Shown in pieces: positions 1 through 9,891 of a stretch of 64,000 nt of DNA. Where the stretch lies: the NCBI GenBank assembly GCA_010015745.1, contig ML978228.1, positions 1 through 64,000 of the forward strand, read 5' to 3'. The notes beneath the pieces were generated by a model. The model saw only the letters and a program-made list of their open reading frames with translations. It was not told the origin of the DNA and made no database searches. The first letter of the stretch is position 1. Every line of letters starts with the position of its first letter. The position numbers were made by a program, and so were the translations under genes. This DNA is from Setomelanomma holmii (Eukaryota; Ascomycota; Dothideomycetes; Pleosporales; Phaeosphaeriaceae).

Positions 1-269
1 TCTGATGGCCTCTCGAGGATGACTGTGGCCTTAGTGATCAAAAGGTCTCCTTCTGTAGCCATAGTAGCTATCAGGTCTCTTGCAGGGTATAGGTGAACTC
101 AACTTAGTATAAAAGGGCCTCCAGGCTCATAACTGTTAACATGTGAGAGAGGAGGATTGAGGAAGAAGTTGGTTGATTGATAAGTATATCGAAGAGAGCG
201 AATATATATCCTCCTATTACATAATCAGTAATGAAACGCGCTACTCCTGAGTAGGCGTAGATGCTGACA
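1..269 (-). mobile_element. 5' end of a Ty1/Copia-like LTR retrotransposon, running off the window
   Basis: Read on the minus strand, a short LTR spans 269 down to 134. It starts TGTCAGC, carries a TATATATTCGCTC promoter-like stretch and ends TTAACA. It is followed at once by GTTATGAGCCTGG, which resembles the primer-binding region typical of Copia elements. About 70 bp further on, an ATG at 62-60 opens a reading frame that leaves the window (20 residues seen, beginning MATEGDLLITK), placed where gag-pol should start. The LTR begins exactly after the pogo codons for RCED, so the element inserted into the transposase gene of the flanking pogo copy. Only the left part is visible, so the second LTR, pol and the target duplication cannot be checked. 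The Copia assignment is inference from LTR style and PBS-like sequence. Confidence 0.6.
134..269 (-). repeat. 136-bp LTR of the Copia-like element
   Basis: The LTR is bounded by TGT...ACA and contains a TATA-like core. It shares the TGTCAGC start, a TATATA followed by CGCTC, pyrimidine-rich 3' part and an AACA end with the solo LTR at 3723-3891, but the middle portions differ. The two are therefore probably related families rather than copies of one element. Confidence 0.6.
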
Positions 270-765
270 TCCTCACATCTAGCCCGCTGGGAGTGAAACT
301 TCCTATTCCACTTTGTCTGAAGCTCTAGTTGGCTGTTAATAAAGCGCGACACCCAGTTCTTGCCAACTAGTAGTGGAAGAGGATCTTGGCCGCAGCCAGC
401 AAGCAGAACGTCTGCCATTTGTCGTATGTCGATGATATGGGGTGGAAATCCTCGTCAGTCAAGGTTTAAGATCCAATAAACAAGTGACTGCGCCTCTGTA
501 GGCTGCAGCTTGCGTTGGTGGATATGGGCAACTGCTTTAGGTCATACGCCTGAGAGGCGGTCTCAAAGGGTGGTGCGGGGGACGCTGTACAGCTACGCAA
601 CTCTATGCTGGCTTTTTACGCGTCTAGTTTTACAGGCTTAAGATGCAAGAAGGAGTCTGCCCTCTTTTTGAGGCGATTGAAGACGTTGTTGTAGAGTCAT
701 ATTAGTTGACGCGCACAGCAACGTGTTGATTTTGGTGGTGTTGACGGGATGGTGGTGGAACACGT
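270..765 (-). mobile_element. Degenerate pogo/Fot1-type DNA transposon, copy 1 (5' part)
   Basis: The right end reads GGTGGTGGAACACGT at 751-765, followed by a TA dinucleotide at 766-767, which is the expected terminus and target for Tc1/mariner-pogo elements. On the minus strand the transposase start (MTLQQRLQSPQ..., near 700) is followed by a stop codon where the sister copy has glutamine. The CENP-B-type HTH segment, with motifs GKNWV and RKFHSQRARCED, is found at 290-418. A Copia-like element interrupts the gene after RCED. The rest of the transposase lies outside the window. The copy is clearly dead. Confidence 0.8.
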
Positions 766-767
766 TA

Positions 768-2254
768 ACGTGTTTCACCAGCAAGCTGGCCACACCAGCG
801 ACCTGGCCACCCCACCAAAACGCGTACAGCGCGTCTTGTTCTACCAACCATGGCTCCACAACATGAGCTCCAATTGCTCCAAAAACAAGCCAGAATAGAC
901 CTTGCACTTGTCTCTTTACATGCTAATCCTTCTCTATCTCTCTGTAGACTTGCAAAGCTCTACAACATCCCAAGAACAACAATCCAGTCACGCCTCCAAG
1001 GTGTTACCCCCAGACACGCGACAACGCCTGTCAACTGCAAGCTGCACCCTGTCGAAGAGCAGTCTCTCGTTCAATGAATCCTCAGCCTTGACTGTTGTGG
1101 ATTTCCCCCTCATATCATCGACGTACGACAAATGGCAGACGCTTTACTTGCCGCGTGTGGCCAAAATCCTCCTCCTCAACCCGTGGGCAAGAACTGGGTG
1201 ACACGCTTTATCAAGAAGCAGGCAGAACTCCAGACAAAGTGGAACAGGAAGTTCCACTCACAGAGAGCAAGATGCGAAGATCCTGTCAAGATCAGCGCGT
1301 GGTTTCAGCGTGTGGAGGACATGCGCCAGACGTGTACAGACTTCTCATCCTTGATGGGCACAGCAGCCACGCTACTCCAGACCTTGATCAGTTCTGTACA
1401 GAGATCAAGATCATTACTCTCTGTATGCCTCCCCACACCTCACACCTTCTTCAGCCTCTTGATGTTGGCTGCTTCTCTCCTCTCAAGATGGCGTACGGAC
1501 ATGAGGTGTCTGAGCTTGCCCGCCAAGGCCTCTTTCATGTCGATAAGCTTGACTTCTTGTGGATATACCAGAAGATCAGATCGACAGTCCTGTCTGAGCA
1601 GCACATTAAGGCTGGTTTTGAGGCGACAGGGCTCATCCCAGCTTGTCCAGAACGCGTCCTTTCCAACCTTACCGTTCTCAGAACGCCGTCTCCACCAGGG
1701 ACAGCAGGTGGTGAAGTAGCTGCCTGGACAGCAGAGACTCCACGTACAACTGATCAGCTTAAGCACCAGGCTCGTCTTGTACACCGTCTACTCCAGAGAC
1801 AATCTCAGAGCCCTACAAGTACGGCAATCGCCCAGCTTGTGAAAGGTTGTTAGCTAGCCATGAACTCAGCGACAATCTTAGCTGAGGAGAACTCAAAGCT
1901 ACGCTCTGCTAATCAACGCCAACGACGTAAATGTCAAATGAGACGACAGTATATAGCACGTGGAGGAGTGTTACGGGCTCAGGAAGGTCAGGCGCTGGTC
2001 AGAGAGGCTCAAGTAGTGGTCCAGCAGAGTGACCAAGCAGAGACCCCGCAGGTACAAACAAGAGCACCACCAACGTGCAGCAAGTGTCATGTACAAGGCC
2101 ATAACAGGACTCAATGTAGACAGAATTAGTCTATCCTCTGTCAAAGTTCCAGACAAATTGAATTTGTGGTTGTTGAGTTATTCTGTATTGAACTGTATGC
2201 GTTTTGGTGGGGTGGCAAGGTCGCTGGTGTGGCCAGCTCGCTGGTGAAACACGT
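768..2254 (+). mobile_element. Pogo/Fot1-type transposon, copy 2, internally deleted
   Basis: The element has terminal inverted repeats of about 56 bp. The left one (768-823, starting ACGTGTTTCACCAGC) and the right one (2199-2254, ending GCTGGTGAAACACGT) differ at only two or three positions. A TA flanks the left end; the right flank is TG, so the target duplication has decayed. The left terminus holds two tandem 17-bp units (777-793, 794-810). Compared with copy 3 the element lacks roughly 330 bp spanning the first catalytic region of the transposase. It abuts copy 1 on its left, sharing TA 766-767, and copy 3 on its right. Confidence 0.88.
850..2129 (+). pseudogene. Transposase remains of pogo copy 2
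   Basis: The pieces, in order, are an N-terminal Psq-type HTH (850-1077, MAPQHELQLLQ...), a CENP-B HTH segment (1132-1310, GKNWVTRFIKKQ and FHSQRARCEDP), and, after an internal deletion near 1320-1340, the DDE core from RLLILDGHSSH through QPLDVGCFSPLK (about 1344-1850). The last piece (1860-2129) is a basic tail with a CCHC zinc knuckle, CSKCHVQGHNRTQC. The pieces lie in different frames, and a stop at 1851-1853 separates the core from the zinc-knuckle tail. The CCHC tail is shared with copy 3 but absent from the intact transposase at 26689-28254, so these are different pogo subfamilies. The gene cannot make a transposase. Confidence 0.85.
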
Positions 2255-2369
2255 TGACTTAACGTGTTCCACCAGCAAGTGGCCCACCCCACCAAAACGC
2301 GCTCTCTTGAACGTACAATTGCCCCACAACCACATATTCAAATTACCTGAAATTCTGAGAGAGGCTAGA

Positions 2370-4167
2370 CTAGATGGATCTACATTGAGTTCTAGTGTGT
2401 CCTTGTACGTGGCAATTGCTGCACGTTGGTAGTGCTCTTGTTCGTGCCTGTGTAGTCTGGATCTGGTCACTACCATGGGCACCTATCTGAGCCTCTAGGA
2501 CTAGCGCACGACCTTCGTGAGCCTGCAGCACTCCTCCACGAGCGATATACTGTCTCCGCTGTTGACGCTTACGTTGCTGGCGGTGGTTGGCAGCGCATAG
2601 CTTCGAGTTCTCCTCAGCTAAGATCGTCGCTGAGTTCATGGCAAGCTGACAACCTTTGACAAGCTGGGCAACTGCTAGACTTGTAGGGCTCTGAGATTGT
2701 CGCTTAAGCAGATCTCGTACAAGACGAGCCTGCTGCTCAAGCTGAGTTGATGTCTGTGGTGTCTCTGCTGCCCATGCTGCTTCATTAGCTGCAGTCCTGG
2801 GTGGAGACGGCATTCTGACAACAGTAAGGCACGATAGGACACGTTCTGGGCTGGATGGGATAAGCCCTGTCGCTCGGAAACCACTCCAGATGTTCTGCTC
2901 TGAGAGGACTGACGTACGTATACGTGGGTAGATGTAGAGAAACTCCTCCTTGTCTACGTGGAAGACTCCTTGGCGCGCAAGCTCAGATACCTGCTGTCCG
3001 TACGCTGTCTTGAGAGGGGAGAAGCAGCCGACGTCAAGTGGCTGGAGCAGGTGTGACGTGTGAGGTGGCATACAGAGCGTGACGATCTTATTCTCACTAC
3101 AGTACTGGTCAAACTCTGGTGTAGCATGGCTGCTGTGGCCGTCAAGGATAAGTAGTCTGTAGGCTCCTGTTGTACGCGACTCTGTATGTCTGTTGAAGTG
3201 CATGATCCAGTCAACACCAATCTCATCAGTTGTCCAGCCATTGTCGCTGACAGCGATAACCCAGTCAGCGGGGAGATCCTGGTACCAGCTAGCTTGGTGA
3301 AGCTTCCCAGACAGGATCACGAAGGGTAGAAGACACCAGCCAGACGCGTTGATACACTCGATTGTCGTAACCCAGTCGCGATTGCCTGGCTGAACAACAG
3401 TAGCTCGGCCTATTGTGTCAGAGCTAGTGACAACCTTTGACGTTGCAGCAACTCCCATCATGAACCCAGTCTTGTCAAAGTTGTACTTGTCCTCTAGGAG
3501 GATGCCCCACGTCTGGCGTGTGTCCTTCTACAAGCTTAAACCACGCGCTGATCCTGACAGGATCTTCACATCTTGCCCTTTGTGAGTGGAACTTCCTGTT
3601 CCACTTTGTCTGGAGTTCTGGCTGGTTCTTGACAAAGCATGTCACCCAGTTCTTACCAATAGGACGCGGAGGAGGATCTTGGCAGCGAGCAGCAAGCAGA
3701 ACGTCTGCCATTCATTGTACGTTGTCAGCCTGGCACCTCAGTTCACACAGTACACTGTGAACTACATCTCACGTGACTCTGTTAGTCACCTGCTTACTCA
3801 TCTGGTTGTGTATATAATCGCTCGCAGTAGCTCTCTCAATACAACAACCTTCTGCCTCATTCATACCTGCCTTGTGCTCCCACATCCAACATACGTCGAT
3901 GATATGAGGCAGAAATCCTTGTCAGTCAAGCTCTAAGATCCATTGAACGAGTGACTGCTCCTCTGTAGACTGTAGCTTACGTTGGTGGACGTGGGCGACA
4001 GCCTTAGGCCGTACACCTGAGAGGCGGTCTCGGAGAGTTGTGCAGGGAACACAGTATAGCTGCGCAAGTCTGTACTGGCTTTTGACGCATTGATTTTGAT
4101 AGGCCTGAGAGGCAAGAAGAAGCCTGCCTTCTCTTTGAGGTGATTGAGCCTGTTGTCGTGGAGCCAT
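2370..4167 (-). pseudogene. Transposase of pogo copy 3, broken by stops and a solo LTR
   Basis: The start ATG is at 4167. The N-terminal HTH runs to LVQWILELD, where a TGA stands at 3922-3924. The solo LTR then interrupts the gene, followed by the CENP-B HTH (3475-3711, GKNWVTCFVKNQ, RARCEDPVRISAWF). A frameshift leads into a long open frame at 2370-3461 that covers the catalytic core: VQPGNRDWV, DNGWTTDEIGVDW, LLILDGHSSHATPEF and QPLDVGCFSPLK. It ends in the CCHC knuckle CSNCHVQGHTRTQC. The core is well preserved while the N-terminus is wrecked. Two stops correspond to glutamine or arginine codons in the sister copies, as C-to-T changes would give. Confidence 0.85.
3723..3891 (+). repeat. 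Solo LTR (169 bp) inserted in pogo copy 3
   Basis: The insert begins TGTCAGCC and ends CATCCAACA. It is flanked by perfect 5-bp direct repeats TACGT at 3718-3722 and 3892-3896. Copies 1 and 2 retain the empty site (TCGTAYGTCGATGATAT on the matching strand), which proves the boundaries. A TATATAATCGCTCGCAG core lies near 3811. The structure TG...CA, 5-bp duplication and no internal region is that of an LTR left behind after LTR-LTR recombination. The small size and the resemblance to the LTR at 134-269 suggest a Copia-type family (inference). Confidence 0.88.
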
Positions 4168-4252
4168 ATTGGTTGACGCGTAGAGTAACGCGCTGGTTTT
4201 GGTGGGGGCAGACGGGATGGTGGTGTTGATGGGATGGTGGTGGAACACGTTA

Positions 4253-5269
4253 GATGCTTTTGCTGACTCATCAAAACTCAACACTAGGAATCTATCGCAA
4301 TACAGGGCTACCCGCAAAGTGAGTAGCCTCACCCCAAAGAACGACCCAGTTGTGCAAAACGCAGCCAGTTATGGTGCCGAGGATCAAGCAAATCAATGAA
4401 GTCAATCAAATATTCACTCCGTGCTTGATTTGGCTAAGAAATTTAGGTGCAAAGGCTTGATTTGATTGAGTTGGATATGTCCAATCAAATCAATCAACTC
4501 ATCCAAGCAGGTTTGATTGTTGACAAGTCTACAGAGGGTCACATGATGGGCCTTTCACTGTGGCTGTAAACGGGTAATTGGAACCTTGCAACCGCAGGTC
4601 GCTTGCGACGGCAGTCACTCAAGGGCTGTTGGATTTACATGATCTGGTACTGATGGGTGTTCCTCGATGTTGTTCCCTGTAGACACTTAAGACGTTGGAC
4701 CATTGGATGCAGGCAGCTTTCACTTTGCAGCGATACGTTGGTTATTGCACAAGTCTGAAGACCTTCGCGCGCAACTTTCAAGAGACTCAGGGTGACTTTG
4801 GTCAGAGCAGGCAGCAAAGTCCCAAACGGCCAGGCAGCGTTTGCTATTGTCAAAATGAGAACCCCAAGAGTTTAATGAATCTCATCGCTAGGTCAAAATT
4901 CTTCTTGCCTCCAAAAATTACCGCCTCAATTGTCAACCTCTCCCGCGCAATAGTGCTCCTCCTGTTCAACCGCAGATACTGTAAGACCTCGTGCGCAAGT
5001 ACCGTAGCCGGCAAGAGTTGTCGAAACGCCTGTGAGAGGCAGCAGCATCAGAGCCAATGGTCTCCACACTCCTACAGTGCTTCCAGGAGGCGATCCCCCC
5101 CCCTAGATCGAGGTGGGAGGGGTAAATACAAGCATGTCAGCGACTCGAGCCAAAGCACGAAGACACGGACCCACAAATAGCACTCATTAGCCGCTCATGC
5201 CACGACGATGTAGAGCGCGCTCAGAAGATCCTCAACCAACCTGCTCTCAAGGACAGTCATCTCGCCAAG
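4253..5269. other. Intergenic region with an A/T-rich 12-bp hairpin
   Basis: No convincing gene is seen. A perfect 12-bp inverted repeat, TTGATTTGATTG at 4457-4468 and its complement at 4482-4493, encloses a 13-nt loop and lies in a stretch (4400-4520) rich in TCAATCAAAT words. It may be a degraded repeat. The open frame at 4695-5180 has no recognisable protein features and is not called. Confidence 0.5.
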
Positions 5270-5977
5270 ATGACGGCAACCCAAGCTCTACCGGTACATG
5301 CGCCCGAGACCGAAGGAGACGTCGTGAGGCTTGCGCAAGTCTTACTGATTGAGCCGATTACACAAGTTCTGCATGTCTTGTACCCAGAGGGTTGGAAAGT
5401 ACATTCAGAATACATCTACAATGACGATGCTTCTTCAAAGCAAGACGAACTCGTGAGCGACGATCAGAAGAAGAAAATATCTGTGCCACGATATGACCTC
5501 GTCTTCCGCACTGTTGGGCCGAACGGTAAGAAGGGCAAGGCCATTGCTGTGGTGGAATACAAGCGGCCCGGGCTTGTCCAATACACCAACTTCGAGCACG
5601 CGATGATATCGACCAACGTAAGGAACGAAGAAAATGCCTTCAAGAAGCTCAAGGCGGAGGCCGAGGGACGGCCCAAACGATCGATGCTCTGGGGGAACGC
5701 TCTGCCGTATGTAAGACAGGTCTCCAAGTACGCGATCAAGTCTGGATGTCATCACCTCGCTCTCTTTAACCCCGATCATTTAATTGTCCTATACTTCAAC
5801 GAGTTGAACATGACAGTGGAGACCGCAGGCTTGAAAGCACAAGTCTCGTGGATATCTGAGCTGCAGCAAGGGACGAGCACAAACAACATACAAAACCGAA
5901 AGATCCGTCTTGTTCTACTTGGATGGCTACTGAATGCTTTCACCGATATTTTAGGGGCGACAAAGATGTCCACATAG
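5270..5977 (+). CDS. Hypothetical protein with a PD-(D/E)XK nuclease-like motif
   Basis: This is a single-exon gene of 235 residues. Residues 73-80 read PRYDLVFR and residues 94-100 read VVEYKRP. The arrangement D76, then E96-Y-K98 on a hydrophobic strand, is the pattern of the PD-(D/E)XK nuclease fold (acidic residue, then E-x-K). A following segment, QVSKYAIKSGCHHLALFNPDHLIVLYF, reads as an alpha-beta core with a conserved-looking Q/K helix, as in restriction-endonuclease-like folds. Fungal genomes carry many lineage-specific proteins of this kind, sometimes next to or fused with FunK1-type kinases; no kinase is visible here. It sits about 1 kb from the pogo cluster and is followed by a long empty stretch, so it may itself be a recently arrived or relic gene. 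The function is unknown; the nuclease fold is inference from the motif. Confidence 0.6.
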   Translation: MTATQALPVHAPETEGDVVRLAQVLLIEPITQVLHVLYPEGWKVHSEYIYNDDASSKQDELVSDDQKKKISVPRYDLVFRTVGPNGKKGKAIAVVEYKRPGLVQYTNFEHAMISTNVRNEENAFKKLKAEAEGRPKRSMLWGNALPYVRQVSKYAIKSGCHHLALFNPDHLIVLYFNELNMTVETAGLKAQVSWISELQQGTSTNNIQNRKIRLVLLGWLLNAFTDILGATKMST

Positions 5978-7163
5978 CGACGTACAGCAGTCAGATCAGT
6001 GTCTTTCATGTACTGTCGCCATGCGGATGCGCACAGTCCGCAAAAAGCAAGTCAATCCGTTCACCTTCAGAGACCCACTTACCTATCTAGGTAAGTATTA
6101 AGCCTCTATAGGCAACTACTAGGCTCAAATAGGTAATCAATCAAGTCAAGCCAGACCTTCTGAGCCCCACTTAATTGCTTGTTGCGGAGTCTACGGATGC
6201 GGCCTCGGTATTTTAGCCTGATTGCACGGTCATGGCTCTTGAGATCTTGAAATTCTAGCGATAGGAGTGGATGGGAATCTTGTAGCCTCCTGGTATGCCT
6301 GCTGAGGTACGAACCATAAGACGATAACGCTTTCTCTTTACTCAGGAGCCCATGCAGGCTCAGTGGCGTGCGTAGAGTTTTCCTGGCGGGAGCCAGATAA
6401 GAGGCAATGTATGGTGTCCATGCTCATTGCTCATGAGCCGCGATTTGTACGATAGTGAGGAGCCTGGACAGCCTCGGCATTTTGTAACTAGCCATAATCA
6501 ATGTAAAATCGGATTGAAGATGTACAGAGTGCTTGATGACATCCTTATATTGTAGGACCAACTCTGCAGTTTCGGAGCAATTGGAGAGCTAGCACGTGAT
6601 GCTATAATTCCGCGTCTATCATTCTTGTATGTCCAGAGTGACACGCAATCTATGTGAACGTGGTGCACACGGGCATATCGACAGATAGACAAACCCTCAA
6701 AAATGTGCTGGCCGTATCGTGGAATCGCGCATTATCGCCATACCCACGATACTACCGCTATGGAGGTTCATTCTCAAGGTGCGGTATACCTACGCCTTCC
6801 AGATCCGACGTGGCACTTCAGCATAACTGTCGCACGTATCCTCACGTGCGGTAACCTCGACTACATGTGATGCGCAAGTCGTGCTTTGCTTGGCCAAAAC
6901 TCGATACTCCGAACACGAGTACCGGCCGTTCCACAAACTCAGCTTCTTGGGAGATAAGAGCTGAGAACGTGCCCATGCTCCAAGAAGTAAATCGGATGCC
7001 CTGTCGAGACAGGCAAGACAGAGGTAGACCTTGGGAAGCGGACCGCTATGACAGTGTGGCTTGAGCCGGACGTGACGAGTTGATCAAGGTTCGAAATGTC
7101 CCCTCTCTTCGATGATTATGGGACACTTTTTGAAACGAACCTTGTCCAACACTCCGCGGCATT
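5978..7163. other. Intergenic region with a near-perfect palindrome
   Basis: No gene is supported. The palindrome ACTTACCTA-TC-TAGGTAAGT lies at 6077-6096. Short open frames between 6498 and 7064 look random: they have no start context, no domains and several overlap on opposite strands. Confidence 0.45.
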
Positions 7164-8159
7164 TCACCTGAACTTCGCGACTGGCGCTTGTGACTGATCT
7201 GCGACAGGCTGGACTCCGGGTTGATATGCTTGGTTCGGCCATGGCTGAGGCGGCTGCTGCGTCCATTGATAGTAGACTGGTTGCACAGGCCACTGGGCAG
7301 GCTGACTAACCCACTGCGGTCCTGGCTGGATGACTGGTTGCGCGCCAGGAGAACTCGGACGTAGTTCGTATACGTTCTGGAAGCCTCCGTAGCGACCTTT
7401 GCCGCCAAAGACCCATTTCATCCCACCTCGGTCGCGCACAAGAAGCCATAGACTGACGAGGACTAGTGCTGACGAGATAGCCACGCCGATGAGCAGAAGC
7501 CGGGTTGCCCTAGACGTTCCGCAAGCGGCGCCAGCCCAGCTCTGATCAGAGTAGAACTTGTCAATCTGGCAGGCCCACGTCTCGCGCGTGAATTCCTGAT
7601 CGTCCTTGCCAACATCTTCGTAGCTTTGCCAGCCTTTCTCGCTGCCTTGCAGAGCACTGGCCCATCCTAGAACGCCTGCGCTTGCTCCGATCATGATCAA
7701 GTTGCTGAAGAAAATGACCCAGCACCATATTCTCTGATGTTTGGACGTGCCTTCAAACCTGCGTAGCTCCCATATTCCGAATATCCCAATCGCGCTCACG
7801 ATGTACACCAAAATGCATATACCCAGTATAGCCAAAGTGGGCGCCTGGTTTATGCGGAGACCAATGTCTTTGTTCGTGAAGTCATTGGCGCCGGTCGTGT
7901 TTGTTCCGTAGACCGTGATATCGTAGCTGCCGGAGCGCCAGTCGCGGGTAGTCTGCGTGAGGATGAGTGCACTCGATATGCGCTCGAGAACGAGTGTGAT
8001 CACGCCGATTGGAAGGAGTATAAATAGAACTGGTATAAGGAGGAGGACTACGCGAATACCATTGAGGTTGCGCATGATGGTGAGGCGTGCGCTACGGCGA
8101 TCGGACCTGCGACGCGAGATACCCGTGGTAAATGAAACGAGTGACCCTTCAACACGCAA
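7164..8159 (-). CDS. Four-transmembrane protein with a Pro/Gln-rich tail, unknown function
   Basis: The single open frame encodes 331 residues. Four hydrophobic segments are evident: about 37-60 (VVLLLIPVLFILLPIG), 107-130 (LAILGICILVYIVSAIG), 146-168 (WVIFFSNLIMIGASAG) and 218-242 (LLIGVAISSALVLVSLW). A loop between TM1 and TM2 contains possible N-glycosylation (NTTG), and the loop before TM4 has two cysteines. The last 70 residues are rich in Pro, Gln, Trp and Tyr and are probably cytosolic. The four-TM layout recalls MARVEL-like or tetraspan fungal membrane proteins, but I see no diagnostic motif. The start is uncertain: a methionine at residue 29 (8075) lies just before the first TM and could be the true start, since the residues before it are very Arg/Ser-rich. 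Confidence 0.7.
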   Translation of the reverse strand: MRVEGSLVSFTTGISRRRSDRRSARLTIMRNLNGIRVVLLLIPVLFILLPIGVITLVLERISSALILTQTTRDWRSGSYDITVYGTNTTGANDFTNKDIGLRINQAPTLAILGICILVYIVSAIGIFGIWELRRFEGTSKHQRIWCWVIFFSNLIMIGASAGVLGWASALQGSEKGWQSYEDVGKDDQEFTRETWACQIDKFYSDQSWAGAACGTSRATRLLLIGVAISSALVLVSLWLLVRDRGGMKWVFGGKGRYGGFQNVYELRPSSPGAQPVIQPGPQWVSQPAQWPVQPVYYQWTQQPPQPWPNQAYQPGVQPVADQSQAPVAKFR

Positions 8160-9891
8160 AGGAAAGGTTGAGTCGTTGCCAGAAGTACATCATCGTACTT
8201 GTGAGCCTTTATTTGGGGCACTGAGGCATGGTGTTCGCAAGAACGGGAGGCCCGAAGGATTCGCCTCAAGTCTAAAATTAACGCGCTTCGATCCTTGGCA
8301 ATAATTATCAAAATCCCCAAGCAGATGGTACTGGACCTGGTCGCATCGAGACCTCGACATGACAATGAGGGGTTCTGGTGGAAAGGATGTTCCCGAAGAT
8401 TGGTAGGGATGGGACGAAACCCGTGGAACTTGGATGTCGCGAAGCACGCGCGCTTTCGTGTGCTTTTGATGACGTAATAGTCGGCGCCGTCCACCCTTAT
8501 GCATAACTCTGAAGCCCAAGACCATCACCTTTAACACGATGGACTTCTTCTTTCTGTGCCACACTCGTATCACTGGTGGCTGTGCTAGCACTATGATAAC
8601 AATTGCCATCTCACATTGCGAGATCGGGAATGACCTTATTCCTATGGTTATACTCTACCTACTCACAACCATGCTCACTTCCACCCTGTACGGTATAAAC
8701 CACGACTTCATTCGTTGACCTACGCTTCTCGTAGATTCACCTTGCCGTCAAAGCGACAATGCCGCGAGCAAGCTCTTTTGAATTCGACGTCGGCTCTAGT
8801 TCTCCTTGCGGCGAAACACACATATGCACCCAAGATGTAAATTTCAAAACGACTCATTACAGCGAACGCAAAATCCGTGAGCGAACACTCAGCCAAATTT
8901 GTAGTCTTCTTCGTCAATCCCACGCCAGCAGCATGTATGTCGATTATGCGAGCATGCTGTTTACCCGGTAAGCGTGCAACTGCTCCCGCACGAGCGTTCG
9001 CCCAACAGAAGTGGAAATGGAGATATCAGCTTCCCAGCATGTCAGTAGTGGGGGCTTGTCTCGAGCATTGTCTCCTTCTAAACCGGTCGGAAGATGACTA
9101 TCTTGTCTGACGCCGACTAAAGCTAAGCAGACGCAAGCAGACATGCTTGTCAGTACCAAGGACCAGTGACTTATACATACGTTTCTCCCGTTCGCGGAAG
9201 CGGGAGGCTGTGGCTCCTCATGCAGTATCAACGGGCCGAAGCGAGCGGAAATTACGGCCTGAAGGCCTGGACGAAACACTTTGACTTTCGTCCGTTCATA
9301 GATTTCAAGACTGCAGTCCTTGCAAAGGCCCCAGAGATACGATCTCGTGACTCTAACAGTCTCCGCTGCATCTTCATAATCTATCGTGAAGCCTGTATCC
9401 GGCTTGCACTAGGACTAATTCGCGAGATTCTCACTACTAATCATTGAGCTTACTGGATGGCATTTCTCCCCCCGCAAGCCATTCATCAGCAGAATCAGAC
9501 CAACAAGTTCCTCTTACCTTCGACTGACGTCTCAAAGGTTGACACCCCATGGAGTGGGTTTGTATGCTGCAAGAGCCATCATTGGCAGATGTCCCAAGAT
9601 ACGGGCTTGCTGATGGGCACTCGAGCGGCACATGCTCAACGAGGAAAATCTCGGCCAACGCCAACGCTATTGATGGCGATGGCTAGCTCTCAACCATCCC
9701 ACTCGTCCGAAGCGTGAAGGCGACCAGCCGGTCTGAGCCACATCACGAGGCTGTGAAGATGTGATCTCGTCTGAGCACTCAGTGAGATATATAGCATCTG
9801 CTCATTACTGTCTTTCATTCTCATCACTCTCACACACTTCATCAAAACCATCATCCAGCCTTTCGCTGCTAAAGAAGTACCAGTTCCCATC
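8160..9891. other. 1.7-kb gene-poor region
   Basis: Only short, overlapping open frames without domains are present. I see no repeat, RNA gene or transposon end. The last 110 bp are the promoter and leader of the small secreted protein gene. Confidence 0.5.
9786..9798 (+). promoter_or_regulatory. TATA-type core promoter of the small secreted protein gene
   Basis: GATATATAGCATC lies 94 bp before the ATG and is followed by a C/T-rich leader (CTCATCACTCTCACACAC) typical of fungal transcription start regions. The same 13 bases occur at 17575-17587 upstream of the MDR gene. Confidence 0.5.

Larger units (their letters stand above)
2262..4250 (-). mobile_element. Pogo/Fot1-type transposon, copy 3, nearly full length
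   Basis: The element starts ACGTGTTCCACCAGC at 2262 and ends GGTGGAACACGT at 4250. It is flanked by TA on both sides (2260-2261 and 4251-4252), the canonical pogo target duplication. Its length is 1,989 bp, or about 1,815 bp without the solo LTR that sits inside it. The right terminus carries two tandem 17-bp units (4211-4227 and 4228-4244), each built on GGGATGGTGGTG. The element lies on the opposite strand to copy 2 and only a few bases from it. Confidence 0.9.

Noticed and set aside
4695..5180. 161-residue plus-strand frame upstream of the PD-(D/E)XK-like gene
   Set aside because: No domain, biased composition and no splice relation to the next gene; looks like chance.
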